The notes: generated by a model from the sequence alone, not told the origin. A stretch of DNA of 64,000 bases from DATMRF01 sp035566435 (GCA_035566435.1 DATMRF010000088.1:17222-81221); one strand, 5' to 3'. Positions 9,355 to 19,115 are shown, numbered from the stretch's first letter. Numbers and translations: made by a program.

Positions 9355-11093
9355 TTCGCGCCTTCCACTTCGTCCGCAGCCGGCCCCGCGCCCGGCAACG
9401 CCGGGACCACCGCCTGCCTGTCCCCCAGCACTGACTGCAGAATCACACTCAGCACGACGCACGTGGCACAGCCGATCGGGTTGTACCACAGATAACCGAT
9501 CTTCAGAAAGAAATGGCAGGCGAGCACGAGCGCTTGCGCTGCGAGCGCTGCCCAGAACACCGCCGTGCCTCCGACGCGCCGCAGGAAGAAGGCGACCAGG
9601 AACAGGCCCAGCATGACACCGTAGAAAAGCGAACCGATGATGTTGATGGCCTGGATAAGATTATCCGCGAGGCTGGCAAACAAGGCGAAGGCCAGGGCCA
9701 CCAATCCCCAGAATATCGTGAACCATTTCGAGGCGGCAACGTAATGGGCGCCGGTGGCTTCGCGCCGGACCAGGTGCCGATAAAAATCAACGGTGGAGGT
9801 CGAGGCGAGCGCGTTGAGCTCGGCCGCTTTCGAGGAGAGCGCGGCCGCAAAGAACACGGCAATCAGCAGGCCGATAACGCCGTGCGGCAAGTGCTGAAGC
9901 ACGAAGGTGATGAACACATAATCGGAGTCCTTCCCTTCGCTCAACGGATTAGCCGCGTGAAGGCCGGCCCTGGCTTCGGCCCGCAGGGCTTCGCTTTTCC
10001 GCTGCGCTGCGACCGCCTGCGCCCGTGCCTCAGCTTCGGCCGGCTGGTTCCCCTGGCGTTTCGCCTCCAGCCAGGCGCGCAACCAGCGCTCTTTCTCCGC
10101 ATGCACGGCCGCAAACTGTTGCTCCACCGCACGCAATTTCCCGGTGGAATCGTGACTTACCGCCGCTTGCCAGGTTGCCTGGTTGAAGCACACCGGAGCC
10201 TGCTCGAACTGGTAGAAGACGAAAACCAGGACTCCGAGCAGCAGGATCGAAAACTGCATCGGGATCTTGCAGACCGCGTTGAACATCAGGCCCAGCCGGC
10301 TCTCGCGGAGCGACGTGCCCGAGATATAACGCTGCACCTGCGACTGGTCGGTGCCAAAATATGACAACTGCAGAAACAGCCCGCCCAGCAGGCCCGACCA
10401 CAGCGTATACCGCTGATGCACGTCCAGAGAGAAGGTGACCGCGTGCAGCTTGTTGAAACCACCCGCGACGGCAAGCGCTTCGGTGACGCTGGCCGGCAGC
10501 TTGATCAACAGGATGACCAGCGCCATCAGCATCCCGCCAAAGATGACGCCCATTTGCCATTTTTGGGTCAGACTGACCGCCTGGCTGCCACCCGCCGTCG
10601 TGTAAACGATGGCCACGATTCCGGCCAGGACGATCGTCAGGTCCAGCCGCCACCCGAGCATGGTCGAGAGGATAATGGCGGGCGCGTAGATGGTAATCCC
10701 GGCGGCCAGCCCGCGCTGCAACAAAAACAGCCCTGCCCCCAACAGCCGTGTCTTGCCATCAAACCGGTGGCCGAGGAACTCGTAGGCCGTATAGACATTG
10801 AACCGCCGGTACATCGGCAGAAATACCGCCGAGATAATCACCAGCGCTAACGGAATCCCGAAGTAGAACTGCACGAATCCAAGCCCGTCCTCAAAGCCCT
10901 GCCCCGGCGTTGACATGAACGTGATGGCGCTTGCCTGTGTGGCCATGACCGACAAGCCGATTGTCGCCCAGCCCTGGGTCGCGTCTCCTTTCAGATAGGC
11001 GTTCAGGCTGTCCCGATGCCGCGTTCGCCACGTGCCATACGTGGCGATGCCCAGGATGGCTGCGATGAGAACCACGAAATCGAGCAGGCTCAT
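9351..11093 (-). CDS. sodium:solute symporter (SSS family)
   Basis: This is a 580-residue Na+-coupled transporter with about 13 helices. It starts MSLLDFVVLIAAILG and has the SSS hallmarks: a disordered loop RTRHRDSLNAYLKGD, then SVMATQASAITFMSTPGQG (the Na+ site helix) and GTDQSQVQRYISG between helices 6 and 7. A charged, coiled-coil-like insertion of about 90 residues (from QATWQAAVSHDSTG to AANPLSEGKDS) interrupts the membrane core. It begins with the ATG at 11093, overlapping the stop of the preceding small membrane gene as ATGA, and its own stop overlaps the BshC-like ATG the same way. Tight coupling suggests a substrate linked to bacillithiol synthesis, perhaps a precursor, but this is unproven. 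Confidence 0.9.
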   Translation of the reverse strand: MSLLDFVVLIAAILGIATYGTWRTRHRDSLNAYLKGDATQGWATIGLSVMATQASAITFMSTPGQGFEDGLGFVQFYFGIPLALVIISAVFLPMYRRFNVYTAYEFLGHRFDGKTRLLGAGLFLLQRGLAAGITIYAPAIILSTMLGWRLDLTIVLAGIVAIVYTTAGGSQAVSLTQKWQMGVIFGGMLMALVILLIKLPASVTEALAVAGGFNKLHAVTFSLDVHQRYTLWSGLLGGLFLQLSYFGTDQSQVQRYISGTSLRESRLGLMFNAVCKIPMQFSILLLGVLVFVFYQFEQAPVCFNQATWQAAVSHDSTGKLRAVEQQFAAVHAEKERWLRAWLEAKRQGNQPAEAEARAQAVAAQRKSEALRAEARAGLHAANPLSEGKDSDYVFITFVLQHLPHGVIGLLIAVFFAAALSSKAAELNALASTSTVDFYRHLVRREATGAHYVAASKWFTIFWGLVALAFALFASLADNLIQAINIIGSLFYGVMLGLFLVAFFLRRVGGTAVFWAALAAQALVLACHFFLKIGYLWYNPIGCATCVVLSVILQSVLGDRQAVVPALPGAGPAADEVEGAK

Positions 11094-11272
11094 CGGAAAA
11101 TCATGCCCAGCGCAACCAGCAGCCCGACCCAAAGAACAAAGCTTGCCAGCACGAGAATGTAAACCGCGCGCCAGGTCTTCAGGCCCGGCAAACCGGTCGC
11201 CTCGTCGGCGCTGCTTCGCTCCGCCGCGGACGCTGGTCCCTCCGTGGGCTTGGTGCGCTCGGGGGATTCCAT
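11090..11272 (-). CDS. small single-pass membrane protein upstream of SSS symporter
   Basis: This is a 60-residue protein with a polar, Glu/Ala/Ser-rich N-terminus (about 1-32) and one hydrophobic helix (YILVLASFVLWVGLLVALG, about 38-56). Its stop codon overlaps the ATG of the symporter as ATGA, which strongly suggests it is translated and coupled. Tiny membrane proteins encoded directly before SSS or SLC5-type transporters are known as accessory subunits in other bacteria, so a symporter partner is plausible. No enzymatic motif is present. Confidence 0.7.
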   Translation of the reverse strand: MESPERTKPTEGPASAAERSSADEATGLPGLKTWRAVYILVLASFVLWVGLLVALGMIFR

Positions 11273-11624
11273 TACTACTCCGGTTCTCGCCGCTCGCTTG
11301 CCGCGTTTCTCTCAAGACCTGAATCGGGGCGGGGACGGCCACGTCCCCGTATGGCCTTTCCCACCTCTAAACTGGGTTTTTCATACGCCCCGCGAAATGC
11401 CAGCCGCCCGGAGCGCCGGCATGTTGCCGGCTTAGGCTGTTCCGACAGTGTAAGCGGGCAGCCGGCCAGCGCTCCGCCCAGGCAGGGATGAAATATCGGG
11501 GTGAGCTCTACGGGGATGCCGGCGTCACCGCCGGCATCCTTTCGCCGGTTTGGCTTCGCCGGCGCGCACGGCGGCGTTCCCGGCGTGCTTCGGCGCAGCG
11601 GTGTCTTCCGCGTTCGCAGTTCCG
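11273..11624. other. gene-free stretch with GC-rich palindromic repeats
   Basis: This 352-base space holds no convincing gene. It contains a copy of the GGGGCGGGGACGGCCACGTC element (11325-11349), whose GGGGACG-GC-CACGTCCCC core is a palindrome and which recurs at 36705. It then has two GCCGGC-rich blocks: GAGCGCCGGCATGTTGCCGGC (about 11412) and a run of CGCCGG/GCCGGC words at 11517-11595. The long frames across it are shadows of these repeats. Confidence 0.6.
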
Positions 11625-14194
11625 TCACTTCGACCCTCCGGTATTCCCAGAGGCAGCGGATTTGCCCAACGAGACCAGGTTCGCGAACAAACGGTAGGCG
11701 CCCGGCACGCCTGCCGGCAATTGCCGGAACCAAGCCAGGCCCGTGTAAACGAAATAGCCTCGACCGTGCTGCGCCACCAACAGCCCGCCCTTTAGCGGAG
11801 CCTCGCCAGGGTCCCCGCAGGCCAGCAGTGGCGTGAAGTGGGCGTCCCACTGGTTCGGAAAGTAAACCCCGCGTTCCTGCACCCAACCCTCGAAATCGGC
11901 GCTGGTGATTTTATTCGGCGTGTTAAGCGCCGGATGCTCGGGCGCAAGGAACGTGACGGGCGCGGTCTCGTCCGTGACGCGCTCCCCGGAAACACGCAGC
12001 TCGTAAGGCGCGATCTCGTTCACTCTCGCGCCGTCCGGCCGGTTATATTGCTCAATCACGTTGCCCCCGTTCTCAACATAGGCGAACACCGCCGGCAAGT
12101 GCGACGCCAGTTGCGGTCGCACATTGAAGGCCCGAACCCCAAACACCACCGCGTCAAAATCCCTCAGCCGGTCCGGTGTGAGCTCATCACCGGTTAACCT
12201 GGTGACCGAATAACCCATCTGTTCGATGGCTTCGGCGACGCTGTCGCCCGCTCCGGGGACGTAGCCGACCTTATGGCCGCGAATCGCCAGCTCCAGGTCC
12301 ACTGCCTTTAGCCGCGCCGGTGGTTGGAGGAGTTGCCTCGGAATATGTGGGTAACTGAAAACAATGCGGCCCGTCCCGAAGGTCTTGCCCCCGACCTGCG
12401 CCCGGGCGCTCAACTCTGCTGTCGTCGGCCGGTCGGGCGCCGTCACGGTGAAAGTGAAGCGTTTGTGTTCGCCGGCTGCAGCAAGGCTGAAGGACTGTGC
12501 GACCGGGGAAACCTTCCAACCCGGCGGAACGTCCAGTTCGATCGTCCCGGTCATCCCCGGGCGCGCGGCAGCGCCTTCCACCGCGACCTCCTTGGTCGCG
12601 CTAGGGGTGAACAGTTCGACCTCCGATGAAAACTTCAGCGACACCGGCGAGATAACATCGAGCCGCCGGCGGATAATTTCCTGATTCGGGTCGGCAATGA
12701 CCTCCACCGGCACGTCCGGCACGGTCAATGTCTGGCCGCCCACCTCGAAAACCAGCTCGACCGGAAATGCTGGCGGATTTTCCGGGCATCCGATCAGAGA
12801 AGCCGGTTCGACTCGGTACATGCCGACGGTCGGGTCCTGGCGCAGCCAGTACGCCTGTGTCAAAGGTGTGCCGGCAGGCAAGACCTGGATGCTGTCCTGG
12901 GTCGCTTTCTCGTTCGGTCGGAGGTCCAGCGGTTTGGCGCTCTGATTGCCGTTCGCTGGATACCGCACCGCGAGCCAGCGGACCGGAACATCACTTCGGA
13001 TGGTCGCGCTGTGGGTCAACTTCATCGACTCACCCGGTACTACTTCCGCCAGGCCTACGGTTGTTTCTACCGAAAGCCCGATGCATTTTTGCAGAATGCC
13101 GTCGAGTTGTGCCCGCTTCTCGTCCAGCACGCGTTCTTTGGGCAGCGCGTTCAGGCGGGTTCGAACCTTCAATAGCGCCGGGACGCTTGCGGCGGGTTTC
13201 GTCGGGTCGAATTGCGCGATGAGCTCGTCCGCCATCCGGCCGACCTCAGCGCCTCCCGGCACACGGCCCCAGGTGGTATCGACGCCATCCAGGATGTCCT
13301 TGCTGGCCGGTTCACCGTCGAGCAACTGGAACGATTCCGCCCGCGCGCCGCGCCCTCCGCCTCCGCCGAAGTTGCCGAAGCCTTGCGTCTTGTGCATCGA
13401 ACGGCTGCGCCCGGCGATTTCCCCGAACGATTCCTTCAACGCCGTGTCCTCGCCTGCAATCTCGAGCCGCAACACGTTGGCATTCGTCCCCTCGTCCCCG
13501 CCGCGGCTGAATCCATTCCACAGGATGCGTTTCGGCCGCCACGGCGTCAGCGTGTTGAGCTGCTCAGGGAAGGCCTTGGGGTCGCCGGCCAGCTTGAACG
13601 CTTCCAGGGCCAGAATCGCCGACGCGGTGTGATGCCCGTGGGTGCCCCCGGGTTTCGGCGAAAAGCGCGTGATGACTACATCTGGCCGGAACAAGCGCAT
13701 GACCCGAACGATGTCCGCGACCACCTGCTGCCGGTCCCAAATCCGGAGCGTCTCCGCCGCGGACTTTGAAAACCCAAAGTCGATCGCGCGTGTGAAGAAT
13801 TGGCGGCCGCCATCCAGGCGGCGCGCGGCGAGCAACTCCTGCGTTCGAATCACCCCGAGTTCCTCTCCGAACTCGGGACCGAGCACGTTCTGGCCACCAT
13901 CCCCGCGCGTCAGCGAAAGATACGCCGTGCGGTAACGTTTTCCGCGGGCAAGGTAGGTGATGAGCTGGGTGTTTTCATCATCGGGATGGGCAGCGACAAA
14001 GAGCACGCTTCCCATTTCGCGAAAGTTCTGCAGGTCTTCGAGAATCAATGCCCCCGGCTCCGCCTCCGCCCCACGACCATTAAAAGCAAGCGCGACCAGC
14101 AGGCAGGCGAAGGCTCTCGCAGCGGCTGTACGAAACCCAACTGCGTTCGAAGTCCTTTCCCCGGCGTTGGCCAAAGAAACGCCGGGCGTGATCT
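11625..14194 (-). CDS. secreted PIG-L family deacetylase, large
   Basis: This is a LmbE/PIG-L type zinc hydrolase joined to long C-terminal beta-rich domains. A signal-like helix (ARAFACLLVALAF) precedes VLFVAAHPDDENTQL, with the AHPDDE zinc motif, SLTRGDGGQN, and the later GTHGHHTASA histidine block. The C-terminal third contains a NEW3-like beta region and a ThuA-like segment (DFDAVVFGVRAFNV, then YVENGGNVIEQYNRP). The frame is open up to 14363, but 14207-14330 is a palindromic repeat, so the real start is more likely a non-ATG codon nearer the signal helix. A TTG before LANAGERTS, at about 14177-14194, is one option. Products of this kind act on exported sugars; the substrate is unknown. 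Confidence 0.8.
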
Positions 14195-14206
14195 GCCGTA
14201 ACCTGG

Positions 14207-14330
14207 CCCCAAGGCGTAGCGCAGATTTGCAATCTGTTGTATCGCCGATTTTCAAACGGCAGCCCGCCGATGGTTCTGAGATGATCAGCGGGTTACAAAC
14301 CTGTCGTACGGCAGATTGCAAATCTGCCCC
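14207..14330. repeat. palindromic element, GTAGCGCAGATT family, copy A
   Basis: It opens with GCGTAGCGCAGATTTGCAAT and closes with GCAGATTGCAAATCTGC, containing nested GCAGATT..AATCTGC palindromes. The same opening appears at 22551 and 41993. Read on the minus strand it is in frame with the PIG-L gene and would encode DLQSAVRQVCNPL and TDCKSALRLG. It lies before the signal-like helix and so is probably not part of the mature protein. Confidence 0.75.
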
Positions 14331-14364
14331 ACGGACCACGCCGGCGAACCAATTATGAAACATC

Positions 14365-14913
14365 TTACTTCTTTACGGTGATCGGCACCGAAAACTGAGT
14401 GCTTTCCCACATCACTTTCAGCACGCCGCCCCCGGTCGGGTTCTTCTCGATCGCTAGCGTGAGCTGGTCCGCCGCCTTTTCCAACGCCTCTTTTTTCAGC
14501 TCCACCCGTCCCAAATCCTCGCCTTCGCTGTATTGCGTCCCCCATTGCCCGACTTGTTTATTGATGATGAGGTTGGAGGCACCGCTCTCGTCCGGCATCA
14601 TGTAGAGCGTATAGACACCCGCTGGGACCGCAGTCTCACCAACCATAATTGCCTTCTGCGTTACCAACAAGGTCGCTTCATCCGCACCCAGGCGCCAAAC
14701 CTTGCCATGCGGTACCAGGGTGCCCCAGATCTTGCGGTCCTCGCCCCCTCGAGGATTCTTGGTGTACGGCCGCCCATACACCACCGTGATCCGGTTGCCG
14801 TCGATGACGGCGCTGATCGTTTCATGCGGGCTCACGCGTCGTTGCTGCGCCAGGGCCGGCAACACGCTGGCAATCATCGCCGCGATGAGAAGTGTGGATT
14901 TAATCTGGTTCAT
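14365..14913 (-). CDS. DUF2911 domain protein, secreted
   Basis: This is a 182-residue exported protein. The ATG at 14913 has a good ribosome site (GAGGAG, 5-10 bases upstream) and begins a clean signal peptide, MNQIKSTLLIAAMIASVLPALAQ. The DUF2911 body follows: an early YGRPYTKNPRGG, then GTLVPHGKVWRLGADEATLL and PAGVYTLYMMP. The biochemical role of DUF2911 is not known; members are periplasmic or secreted and common in Bacteroidota and Verrucomicrobiota. A related gene lies about 145 bases upstream on the same strand (15059-15931), so this is a paralogous pair, probably cotranscribed. Confidence 0.9.
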   Translation of the reverse strand: MNQIKSTLLIAAMIASVLPALAQQRRVSPHETISAVIDGNRITVVYGRPYTKNPRGGEDRKIWGTLVPHGKVWRLGADEATLLVTQKAIMVGETAVPAGVYTLYMMPDESGASNLIINKQVGQWGTQYSEGEDLGRVELKKEALEKAADQLTLAIEKNPTGGGVLKVMWESTQFSVPITVKK

Positions 14914-14974
14914 AGTTCTCCTCACAATGTGCAGTTGCTCAATTTGTGGCTGTGCTTGCGTCTGTCTGCCGCTC

Positions 14975-15058
14975 TCTAACTCACTAATCACCGATCACTC
15001 GTTACTGACCACTGCTTACCGACTCACTGGTTCGCTACTTCAATTACTCACTAACTCA
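14975..15058. repeat. degenerate octamer tandem array (ACTCACTA type)
   Basis: The space between the two DUF2911 genes is built of near-repeats of an 8-base word, ACTCACTA, drifting as CCGATCAC, TCGTTACT, GACCACTG and CGACTCAC. The period is about 8 and no unit is exact for long. It has no coding potential and is one of several octamer arrays in the window. Confidence 0.6.
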
Positions 15059-15931
15059 CTAATTGGACTGCTGCAGGCTTGAAATCAGGTCCTGGTTCAT
15101 CTTAACATACCCGCTCTTGGGGCCGTCGTCTTTGATCGCCAGTTCGCTCGACCGTTTTGCAGCGGCGATTGCCTGACCCTTCTCGCCCAGCCTGGCCAGG
15201 ATCTTTGCCTTGAGGTGCAGAATGTAATACGTCTCGCGCTCCTTCGCCGCCGCGTCGACCCATTTCCGGGCCTTTTGCAGGTCGAGCTCGTGGTCGTAAT
15301 AGAACATTGCCGCCTGATAGTAAGGCTTCTGGCCCTCCGATGCCGCCATCGCCGCGTCGATTTGTGCCGCCAGCTTGGGCACTACGTCCACCTCCAGTTT
15401 CACCGGGACCAGCGTGTGGTCCCAAAGCAGATACAGCATCGCCGAATCGTCTTTGATGTTGCCCACATCAATCGTGAACGTCTCGACACTTTCGCTGATG
15501 TCCACCGGCTCCGTTTTGAAGCGGACCAGGTCGTCCTTGGGGTCATAATTGAACGCGCCCGAAAGATTCGGATTCTTGTAAATGATGATCGTCCATGCGG
15601 TCTCGCCCGGGATCGTGTACAGCGCGTATTTGCCTGCCGGCACTTCTTGTCCGTTGAGCTTGACGGCCGTGCTGAAAGAGATCTTGGTCGAGGCGTTGGC
15701 GCCCGTGCGCCACACCTCGCCGTACGGCACCAGCCCGCCGAAGATTGCGCGGTCCTTCTTGCCCGGCCGTGAATAGACGATCTCGATGTCTGTCAGCCCG
15801 ACGCGTTGCTTAAGCGTCGAAGTGGGACTGGGCGCGGGAAACTCCAGGTTGGAAGTCTGGGCGGACAAGTCGTTCGCCAGCAAAAGCCCGGAAGCGACTG
15901 TGACAACGGAACAAAATGCTCTTGGGTTCAT
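15059..15931 (-). CDS. DUF2911 domain protein with C-terminal helical (TPR-like) region
   Basis: This is a 290-residue exported protein. The start at 15931 gives a signal peptide, MNPRAFCSVVTVASGLLLA, ending near DLSAQ; an ATG at 15949 (MLNFLT) is an alternative. The DUF2911 domain covers about residues 35-185, with IVYSRPGKKDR, GLVPYGEVWRTGANAST and PAGKYALYTIPG. The last 100 residues are helical and TPR-like (YYQAAMFYYDHELDLQKA, then AKILARLGEKGQAIAAA). It shares the GxLVPxGxVWRxGA and PAGxYxLY signatures with the downstream DUF2911 gene. The function is unknown. Confidence 0.88.
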   Translation of the reverse strand: MNPRAFCSVVTVASGLLLANDLSAQTSNLEFPAPSPTSTLKQRVGLTDIEIVYSRPGKKDRAIFGGLVPYGEVWRTGANASTKISFSTAVKLNGQEVPAGKYALYTIPGETAWTIIIYKNPNLSGAFNYDPKDDLVRFKTEPVDISESVETFTIDVGNIKDDSAMLYLLWDHTLVPVKLEVDVVPKLAAQIDAAMAASEGQKPYYQAAMFYYDHELDLQKARKWVDAAAKERETYYILHLKAKILARLGEKGQAIAAAKRSSELAIKDDGPKSGYVKMNQDLISSLQQSN

Positions 15932-16233
15932 CGTCAAAAAGTTTAGCATAAGCGCACCGGAAAGAAAGTCCCAAAAGCAGCCGAAATTGCCGGCAAGGCC
16001 TGCATTGGGGGTGGGGCGCGCCGTCCCAGCGCGCCGCCTCGCCGTTGAAGGTAGGGCGAGTTGTCCCAACGCGCCGCAAACCGTGTGGAGCCTCAGCAAC
16101 CTAACGACCCGAGAGTCGAACCGCAGGCCATCACGGCTGGTTGAGGACAACCAGCCCCACCACAGCTCCACGACGAACGCCGCGTAGCGCGCGTTGTCTT
16201 GAACGCGCCGCGACCTTCACGCCGAACCTCTTG
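15932..16233. repeat. GCGC-rich palindromic element cluster
   Basis: This 302-base gap contains GGGGCGCGCCGTCCCAGCG (from about 16014), GTAGGGCGAGTTGTCCCAAC (from about 16051) and a third GCGCGTTGTCTTGAACGCGC block at about 16188. All three follow the pattern GGGCGCG-tTGTCcCa-CGCGCC, which recurs at 24759, 40386 and 55183. A GGTTGAGGACAACCAGCCCC hairpin is at 16138. No gene is seen. Confidence 0.6.
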
Positions 16234-16449
16234 TTAGTTCGCCAGCAGCTTGGCCTTCTGCGCCTGGAACTCCGCATCAGTCAGAGCGCCGGCGTCTTTC
16301 GCCTTCTGCAGGTCCACCAATTGCTGGCCCACGGTCGCAGGTTGTTGCACGTTCTTCGTTCCGCCGCCCACCCGCAGGTCCGTGCCGCACCCCGTCAGCC
16401 AAAACGCCGCTATTGCCGCCATAAAAGTCGACATGAATAGTTTTTTCAT
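16234..16449 (-). CDS. small lipoprotein with SHOCT domain
   Basis: This is a 71-residue protein with a lipoprotein signal: MKKLFMSTFMAAIAAFWLTGC, in which LTGC is the lipobox. The mature part ends in a SHOCT domain (LVDLQKAKDAGALTDAEFQ, then KAKLL), a short two-helix motif common at the C-termini of bacterial envelope proteins. It would be anchored in the membrane facing the periplasm. The role is unknown. It lies alone on the minus strand between the DUF2911 pair and the GH16 gene. Confidence 0.85.
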   Translation of the reverse strand: MKKLFMSTFMAAIAAFWLTGCGTDLRVGGGTKNVQQPATVGQQLVDLQKAKDAGALTDAEFQAQKAKLLAN

Positions 16450-16570
16450 CGTATTCCTCTCTCTGTTCTTGGACTCTCGCCAAACCTTGTTTACAGCCAG
16501 TTGTGGTCGAGCATAAGTGCTGCTTGTCGGCCCGCAAGTCCGAAATACCGCGCCAGATCCCGCTCGAACC

Positions 16571-17347
16571 TCACTTTATTTTCTCGTACACGCGCACGTA
16601 ATCAACCTCCATGGCGGAGGGAAACACGGTCTTCTCGTTCGGCGCTCCCGGCCAATCGCCGCCCACCGCCAGATTCACCAGCACGTACATCTTCCCGTTG
16701 GGAATGGATTTGTCGGACCGAAACCGCTCCACCCCATCTACCTGCCACACGATGCGGTCCGGCGACCACTCGGCCGCGAACTCATGAAATCCGTCGGAAA
16801 AATCCGGCCCGGTCCACGAGCCCCCCTCCGATTTGTGCTGTCTCTGTTCGTCGCGGAAATGGTGCGTCATATACACCTTGTTCGCCTCATGCCCGAGAAT
16901 TTCCAGCACATCGATCTCCGGCGGCCAGCCTCGGGGCTCCGGTAACAGCCAAAAGGCGGGCCACATCCCTTTCCCTTTGGGCACCCGGCACCGAATTTCA
17001 AATCGCCCATATTGTTGACTGAACTTCCCATGGGTCGTCATCATTCCGGACGTGTAAGCCCGCTGCTTCCCGTCGTAGAGTCCCTCGCGTTTTTCCGCCT
17101 TGACGCGCAGCATTCCGCCTTGGACCTCGAAAGCGTCGTTTACGTAAGCTTGCAGCTCGTGGTTGCGCTCCCGGCCCAACGGGTCGTTGGGATTCCACTT
17201 GTTGGTGTCCAATGAACCCCCTTTGAATTCGTCGGAGAACGTCAGCTTCCACCCAGGTCGCTCAACCACTCCCGCCCCATACGCCGCTGAACAAGAAACC
17301 ATGGCCATGACGACCAGGCGGTTTACCCGCCCTAAAGACATCTTCAT
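16571..17347 (-). CDS. glycoside hydrolase family 16 (beta-glucanase-like)
   Basis: This is a secreted glycosidase of about 258 residues. The ATG at 17347 has GGAAAG about 6 bases upstream and starts a signal peptide (MKMSLGRVNRLVVMAMVSCS, ending near AAYGA). The GH16 fold is clear: LTFSDEFKGGSLDTNKWN at the N-terminus, GRFEIRCRVPKGKGMWPAFW, then the catalytic box EIDVLE (nucleophile Glu about 144, acid/base Glu about 149), and a C-terminal DYVRVYEK strand. Family members cut beta-1,3 or mixed beta-1,3/1,4 glucans, galactans or agar-like polymers. The exact substrate cannot be told here. Confidence 0.93.
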   Translation of the reverse strand: MKMSLGRVNRLVVMAMVSCSAAYGAGVVERPGWKLTFSDEFKGGSLDTNKWNPNDPLGRERNHELQAYVNDAFEVQGGMLRVKAEKREGLYDGKQRAYTSGMMTTHGKFSQQYGRFEIRCRVPKGKGMWPAFWLLPEPRGWPPEIDVLEILGHEANKVYMTHHFRDEQRQHKSEGGSWTGPDFSDGFHEFAAEWSPDRIVWQVDGVERFRSDKSIPNGKMYVLVNLAVGGDWPGAPNEKTVFPSAMEVDYVRVYEKIK

Positions 17348-17625
17348 AGACGCTTTCCATACCAACAGCCGCCAACCCTCGCAAGGCCGGGATACCACGG
17401 AGTCTCTCGCGCGGGCGCACCGACATTGGCGCCAAATGATAATCGGCTTGGCGCCTGCGTGCCCACTTCCGTGTCTGGCTGGTCCCGTTTCGTAAAGGCG
17501 ATTACAAATCGGCGCTCCAGCCCAGTGACTCCGATTGTCCCGGCATTGCCAGGAAGTTCACTCCGTCGCCGTTACGCCGATTCAAGCTTTCCATCAAGAG
17601 CCGATTTTGAAATAGTTCCGCGATT

Positions 17626-19038
17626 ATGGCCCAGACTAAGTACCTCACCGCGCCTATCAAGACCGACAAAATGCCCCCTGGCGTGCCGTACATCGTCTGG
17701 AATGAGGCGGCCGAACGCTTCAGCTACTACGGCATGAACTCCATCCTTGTGGTCTTCATGACGACCTATCTGCTGAACTCGCACCGTCAGCCCGATCTTA
17801 TGAATGGGGCGCAAGCCGACGCGTGGTATCACACGTTTGTTTCCTGCCTCTATTTCCTTCCGATGTTCGGCGCGATTTTGGGAGATGCCGTGCTCGGAAA
17901 GTACCGCACGATCCTCTACTTATCGATCGTATATTGTTTCGGCCACCTTGCGCTGGCCATTGACCATACTCGCTTCGGCTTAGTTGTTGGCTTGGGGCTA
18001 ATCGCCCTGGGCGCCGGCGGAATCAAGCCTTGTGTTAGCGCCAATGTGGGCGACCAGTTCGGCGCTTCCAATCAACACTTGCTCCCGCGGGTGTTTAGTT
18101 GGTTTTATTTCAGTATTAACTTCGGTTCCGCGTTTTCCACTCTTCTGATCCCCTGGCTTCTGGACCCATTCCAGGCGACGGCGGACCAGGCGGCGAAGTG
18201 GCCTGGCTGGTGCGTCCGCGTGCTGGAACGCGTTCATGGACCGCATATCGCGTTCGGGACACCGGGCATCCTCATGTTGGTCGCCACGGTGATTTTCTGG
18301 CTCGGTCGCAAGAAATTTGTCCACCTGCCGCCGGCTGGCCTGCGGCGTTATGCGGATGAGATCCTGCAGCGCGAAAACCTGAGGGCCCTTGGCAACCTGC
18401 TCATCCTGGTGCCGTTTGTCGCGATCTTTTGGTCATTGTGGCAGCAGAATTTCTCTTCCTGGGTCCTGCAATCGGAACACATGAACCGCCATCTCTTCGG
18501 TATCGACTGGAAGCCGGCTCAGGTTCAAACCGTCAACCCTATCTTCATTCTGATCATGTTGCCGTTGTTTTCCTATGCCGTGTATCCTGTCATCAGCAAG
18601 GTTTTTCAGTTAACGCCGCTTCGCAAGATAGGCATCGGATTGTTCATCACGGCCCTGGCTTTTTTAATTGTGGCCGGAATCCAGCTCCGTATCGATGCCG
18701 GCTACACCCCGCACATCGGTTGGCAAATTCTTGCCTTTGTCGTTTTAACGGCAGCCGAGGTTATGGTTTCGGTGACGCATCTTGAATTTGCGTACACGCA
18801 GGCACCAAAAAAATTGAAGTCATTGGTGATGTGCACGTACTTGGGCGCAGTTGCCCTGGGCAACGTTTTTACCGCGGCAGTGAATTTCCTAATCCAGAGC
18901 CCCGACGGCACCGTTAGGCTGAAGGGCGCGAGCTATTTCGTTTTCTTCGCGGCCGTCATGTTCGTCACCGCCCTCCTGTTTCTTTTCTTCGCGCGGTTTT
19001 ATCGTGGCCGTACCTATATCCAGGACGAGGCCGCGTGA
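17626..19038 (+). CDS. POT/PTR family proton-dependent oligopeptide transporter
   Basis: This is a 470-residue MFS-type symporter importing di- and tripeptides with protons. The POT signature EAAERFSYYG is at residues 27-36, with the proton-coupling ExxER glutamates. GAILGDAVLGKYRTI is the loop between helices 2 and 3, and GLIALGAGGIKPCVSANVGDQFG is the second POT signature. FSWFYFSINFGSAFS follows in helix 5. Twelve or more helices span the protein. It converges on the OPT transporter gene at 19116, so two peptide-uptake systems lie next to each other. Confidence 0.95.
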   Translation: MAQTKYLTAPIKTDKMPPGVPYIVWNEAAERFSYYGMNSILVVFMTTYLLNSHRQPDLMNGAQADAWYHTFVSCLYFLPMFGAILGDAVLGKYRTILYLSIVYCFGHLALAIDHTRFGLVVGLGLIALGAGGIKPCVSANVGDQFGASNQHLLPRVFSWFYFSINFGSAFSTLLIPWLLDPFQATADQAAKWPGWCVRVLERVHGPHIAFGTPGILMLVATVIFWLGRKKFVHLPPAGLRRYADEILQRENLRALGNLLILVPFVAIFWSLWQQNFSSWVLQSEHMNRHLFGIDWKPAQVQTVNPIFILIMLPLFSYAVYPVISKVFQLTPLRKIGIGLFITALAFLIVAGIQLRIDAGYTPHIGWQILAFVVLTAAEVMVSVTHLEFAYTQAPKKLKSLVMCTYLGAVALGNVFTAAVNFLIQSPDGTVRLKGASYFVFFAAVMFVTALLFLFFARFYRGRTYIQDEAA

Positions 19039-19115
19039 CGTCACAGGTCGGTCGTGACAACCGGCTACCCGGCTCTCCCCCTCGTGCGCGGAAGTCGCGT
19101 AAATCGTAATTCGCT

